From: Fictibacillus halophilus
GTDB taxonomy: Bacteria; Bacillota; Bacilli; Bacillales; Fictibacillaceae
Assembly: GCF_016401385.1 (NCBI RefSeq)
Contig: NZ_JAEACF010000001.1
Span: 372,001 to 436,000 of the forward strand
DNA: 64,000 bases
Reading direction: 5' to 3'
This document shows positions 62,523-64,000 of this stretch, in pieces. The first letter of the stretch is position 1; every line of letters starts with the position of its first letter. The notes beneath the pieces are model-generated. The model made no database searches, was not told the DNA's origin, and saw only the letters and a program-made list of their open reading frames with translations. Both the position numbers and the translations under genes were made by a program.

Positions 62523-63766
62523 ACGAAGTTACGAATCAGATTCGTTCAAAGGAAGCAAAAGAACAAGTTTCTGCTGAGTTGAATTATCATATGAAAGAAG
62601 CAAAAATGCGATGGGTAAATAAAGGATACTCTGATGTGGATGCCGAACAAAAAGCGATTGAGCAGATGGGAAGTCCAATCACTCTAGGTATTCAGTTAAA
62701 CAATATTCATCGTCCAAGAGTTGATTGGATCTTACTGACTTTATTGACGGCTGTACTCTTGCTAGGATTTCTGCCTGTACTTTCTCTTGGATATGACAGC
62801 AATCATTACTTTCTAATGAGAAAGATGATATTGGTTGTCCTTGGCATGATTGTTGCTTTAGGTCTGATGTTTGTTGATTATCGGAAGTTAGTAAGGTGGG
62901 GATGGGTGTTTTACGGGGTAGGTACTGTGTTGCTGTTATCTTTACTTTTCTTTTCAAGTGGTACGATCAATGGGAAACCATTTTTACATATCGGACAGCT
63001 AACGATAGAAAGTATTGCTGCACTTCCATTCTTTATGATTGCTTGGGCTTGTTTCTTTAACCGAGATACCTTAAAAGTCTATCAATTTATACTATTATTC
63101 TTTGTTTCGCTGTTATTATTCTTCATGATTCCAAGTATCGCAACGACTTACTTGTATCTTGCCATGGTCCTGTCCATGTTATGGTGGAGCAAATTTTCCA
63201 ATCGTCAAAAAGGTGTTGTTTCAGGCATTACGGTAGGTTCGTTACTATTAATTGGTATTTTCTCTTGGCAGTATCAACCGTATTATATAAAAGATAGAAT
63301 GATAGGTTTTCTGAATCCTGGAAAAGTAGCTGATGGAGCAGGGTATCAGGTGCTTCAAATTCAGAAGTTAATATCTGGTGCAGGATGGTTCGGGGAAAAT
63401 AAGAGTATTAAACAGTTCATACCTGAAGCACACACTGATCTTGCATTTGTAAGCATCACGTATCACTATGGCTGGATAGCGGCGATCTTTCTTACGCTTA
63501 TTCTTTTATTAGTACTAGCAAGAGTGATTATCGCGACACAGCAAGTTAGAGATTACTTTGGAAAACTTCTGATCATAGGCAGCTTATCTTTATTACTTTT
63601 TCAAATGGTGAGTAATATCGGCATGGCGTTCAGATTTTTCCCACTTACTAGCATGTCACTGCCGTTTATTAGTTACGGGTTGGTACCGATTCTATTAAAC
63701 GCTATCTTGATTGGAGTTGTGCTGAGCGTTTATCGCAGGAAAGATTTAAGCAGGTCAGCTCTTTAA
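62495..63766 (+). CDS. SEDS-family protein (FtsW/RodA/SpoVE-like) with an N-terminal HAAS-like domain
   Basis: A 423-residue membrane protein. Residues 1-75 (NRRKSFLNEVTNQIRSKEAK, AELNYHMKEAK, DAEQKAIEQMGSPITLG) resemble the HAAS/permease-prefix signalling domain that accompanies PadR regulators. About ten helices of the SEDS fold follow, with IPEAHTDLAFVSITYHYGW and the C-terminal signature LPFISYGLVPILL. SEDS proteins polymerise peptidoglycan glycan strands from lipid II. No partner class B PBP gene is adjacent. AGGAGG precedes the ATG, which lies inside the PadR gene (28 nt overlap). Confidence 0.88.
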   Translation: MENRRKSFLNEVTNQIRSKEAKEQVSAELNYHMKEAKMRWVNKGYSDVDAEQKAIEQMGSPITLGIQLNNIHRPRVDWILLTLLTAVLLLGFLPVLSLGYDSNHYFLMRKMILVVLGMIVALGLMFVDYRKLVRWGWVFYGVGTVLLLSLLFFSSGTINGKPFLHIGQLTIESIAALPFFMIAWACFFNRDTLKVYQFILLFFVSLLLFFMIPSIATTYLYLAMVLSMLWWSKFSNRQKGVVSGITVGSLLLIGIFSWQYQPYYIKDRMIGFLNPGKVADGAGYQVLQIQKLISGAGWFGENKSIKQFIPEAHTDLAFVSITYHYGWIAAIFLTLILLLVLARVIIATQQVRDYFGKLLIIGSLSLLLFQMVSNIGMAFRFFPLTSMSLPFISYGLVPILLNAILIGVVLSVYRRKDLSRSAL

Positions 63767-63862
63767 TAAATTTATTTAGTTGAGTTGTCGATTTTGAGGG
63801 TTTCCGTTCGTTGTATACTTAAAAGAAGAAAAAATAGCTTCTGCATACAGGGAGTAATGGCT

Positions 63863-64000
63863 ATGCTATTCATGCTGATTGTTAAAGCTTCAAAAAATTC
63901 AGAAGGTGGTAACCGCCCGAATGAAGAGCTTAATGAAGCGATGCGAAAGTACAATGAAGAATTAGTTAAGGCTGGCGTCCGGGTTCTTGCTAAAGGATTA
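63863..64000 (+). CDS. YciI-like (DGPF family) protein, 3' end outside window
   Basis: The first 46 codons of a gene cut by the right edge. The start MLFMLIVKASKNSEGG and then NEELNEAMRKYNEELVKAGV match the YCII-related/DGPF family, small ferredoxin-like-fold proteins of unknown function often near ECF sigma genes. ATG 63863 is chosen over ATG 63857 because AGGGAG (63849-63854) would be only 2 nt from the latter. A -10-like TATACT lies at 63814-63819. Confidence 0.75.
   Translation, partial: MLFMLIVKASKNSEGGNRPNEELNEAMRKYNEELVKAGVRVLAKGL

Overview
The window is chromosomal DNA of a low-GC, Gram-positive, spore-former-type bacterium of the family Bacillaceae (Bacillus/Fictibacillus-like). Evidence: strong AGGAGG-type ribosome binding sites, several TTG/GTG starts, A/T-rich intrinsic terminators after most transcription units, Bacillus-type families (PhoD, HelD, TopB, AdaA/AlkA/Ogt, CyuA, a yybP-ykoY manganese riboswitch before a TerC protein), and a perfect CcpA cre match. 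I see no rRNA, tRNA, prophage, insertion sequence or CRISPR array. The genus is not fixed by what I can read.

Layout. 1-1.7 kb: 3' part of a PAS-rich sporulation-type histidine kinase. 1.8-6 kb: a small unannotated membrane protein, PhoD, and a Tat-exported metallophosphoesterase interrupted by one in-frame TAG, both with Pho-box-like repeats upstream; then a 21-bp tandem array. 6.2-9.3 kb: topB and an alpha/beta hydrolase gene broken by an inversion of its own middle. 9.4-26.8 kb: housekeeping and accessory genes, including an adaA-alkA-ogt alkylation-repair operon, a NupC-type transporter, helD, hmp with an FNR-like site, and an orphan pair of peptide-type ABC permeases.

27-38 kb: a probable beta-1,2-glucan (sophoro-oligosaccharide) utilisation locus. 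It has a secreted GH144/DUF3131-like glucanase, a solute-binding lipoprotein with MalF/MalG-type permeases, a GH94 1,2-beta-oligoglucan phosphorylase and a LacI regulator. Three transcription units carry an identical 14-bp operator and the regulator gene carries a variant; cre sites add carbon catabolite repression. A choloylglycine-hydrolase-like gene and two further 20-21 bp tandem arrays lie nearby. 38-46 kb: riboswitch-controlled terC, a five-gene operon of small proteins, a 14-TM drug exporter and cyuA.

46-56.6 kb: six tightly coupled genes forming what looks like an undescribed signalling-controlled polysaccharide system: an Hpt-REC-GGDEF-REC protein, a membrane HEAT-repeat protein, a processive family-2 glycosyltransferase, a 1065-residue membrane-anchored glycosidase-like protein, a CheY-like regulator and a hybrid histidine kinase. 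56.6-64 kb: acetyltransferases, a chemoreceptor, an SMP-30 lactonase, an ECF sigma / PadR-like / SEDS (FtsW-RodA) envelope module, and the 5' end of a YciI-like gene.
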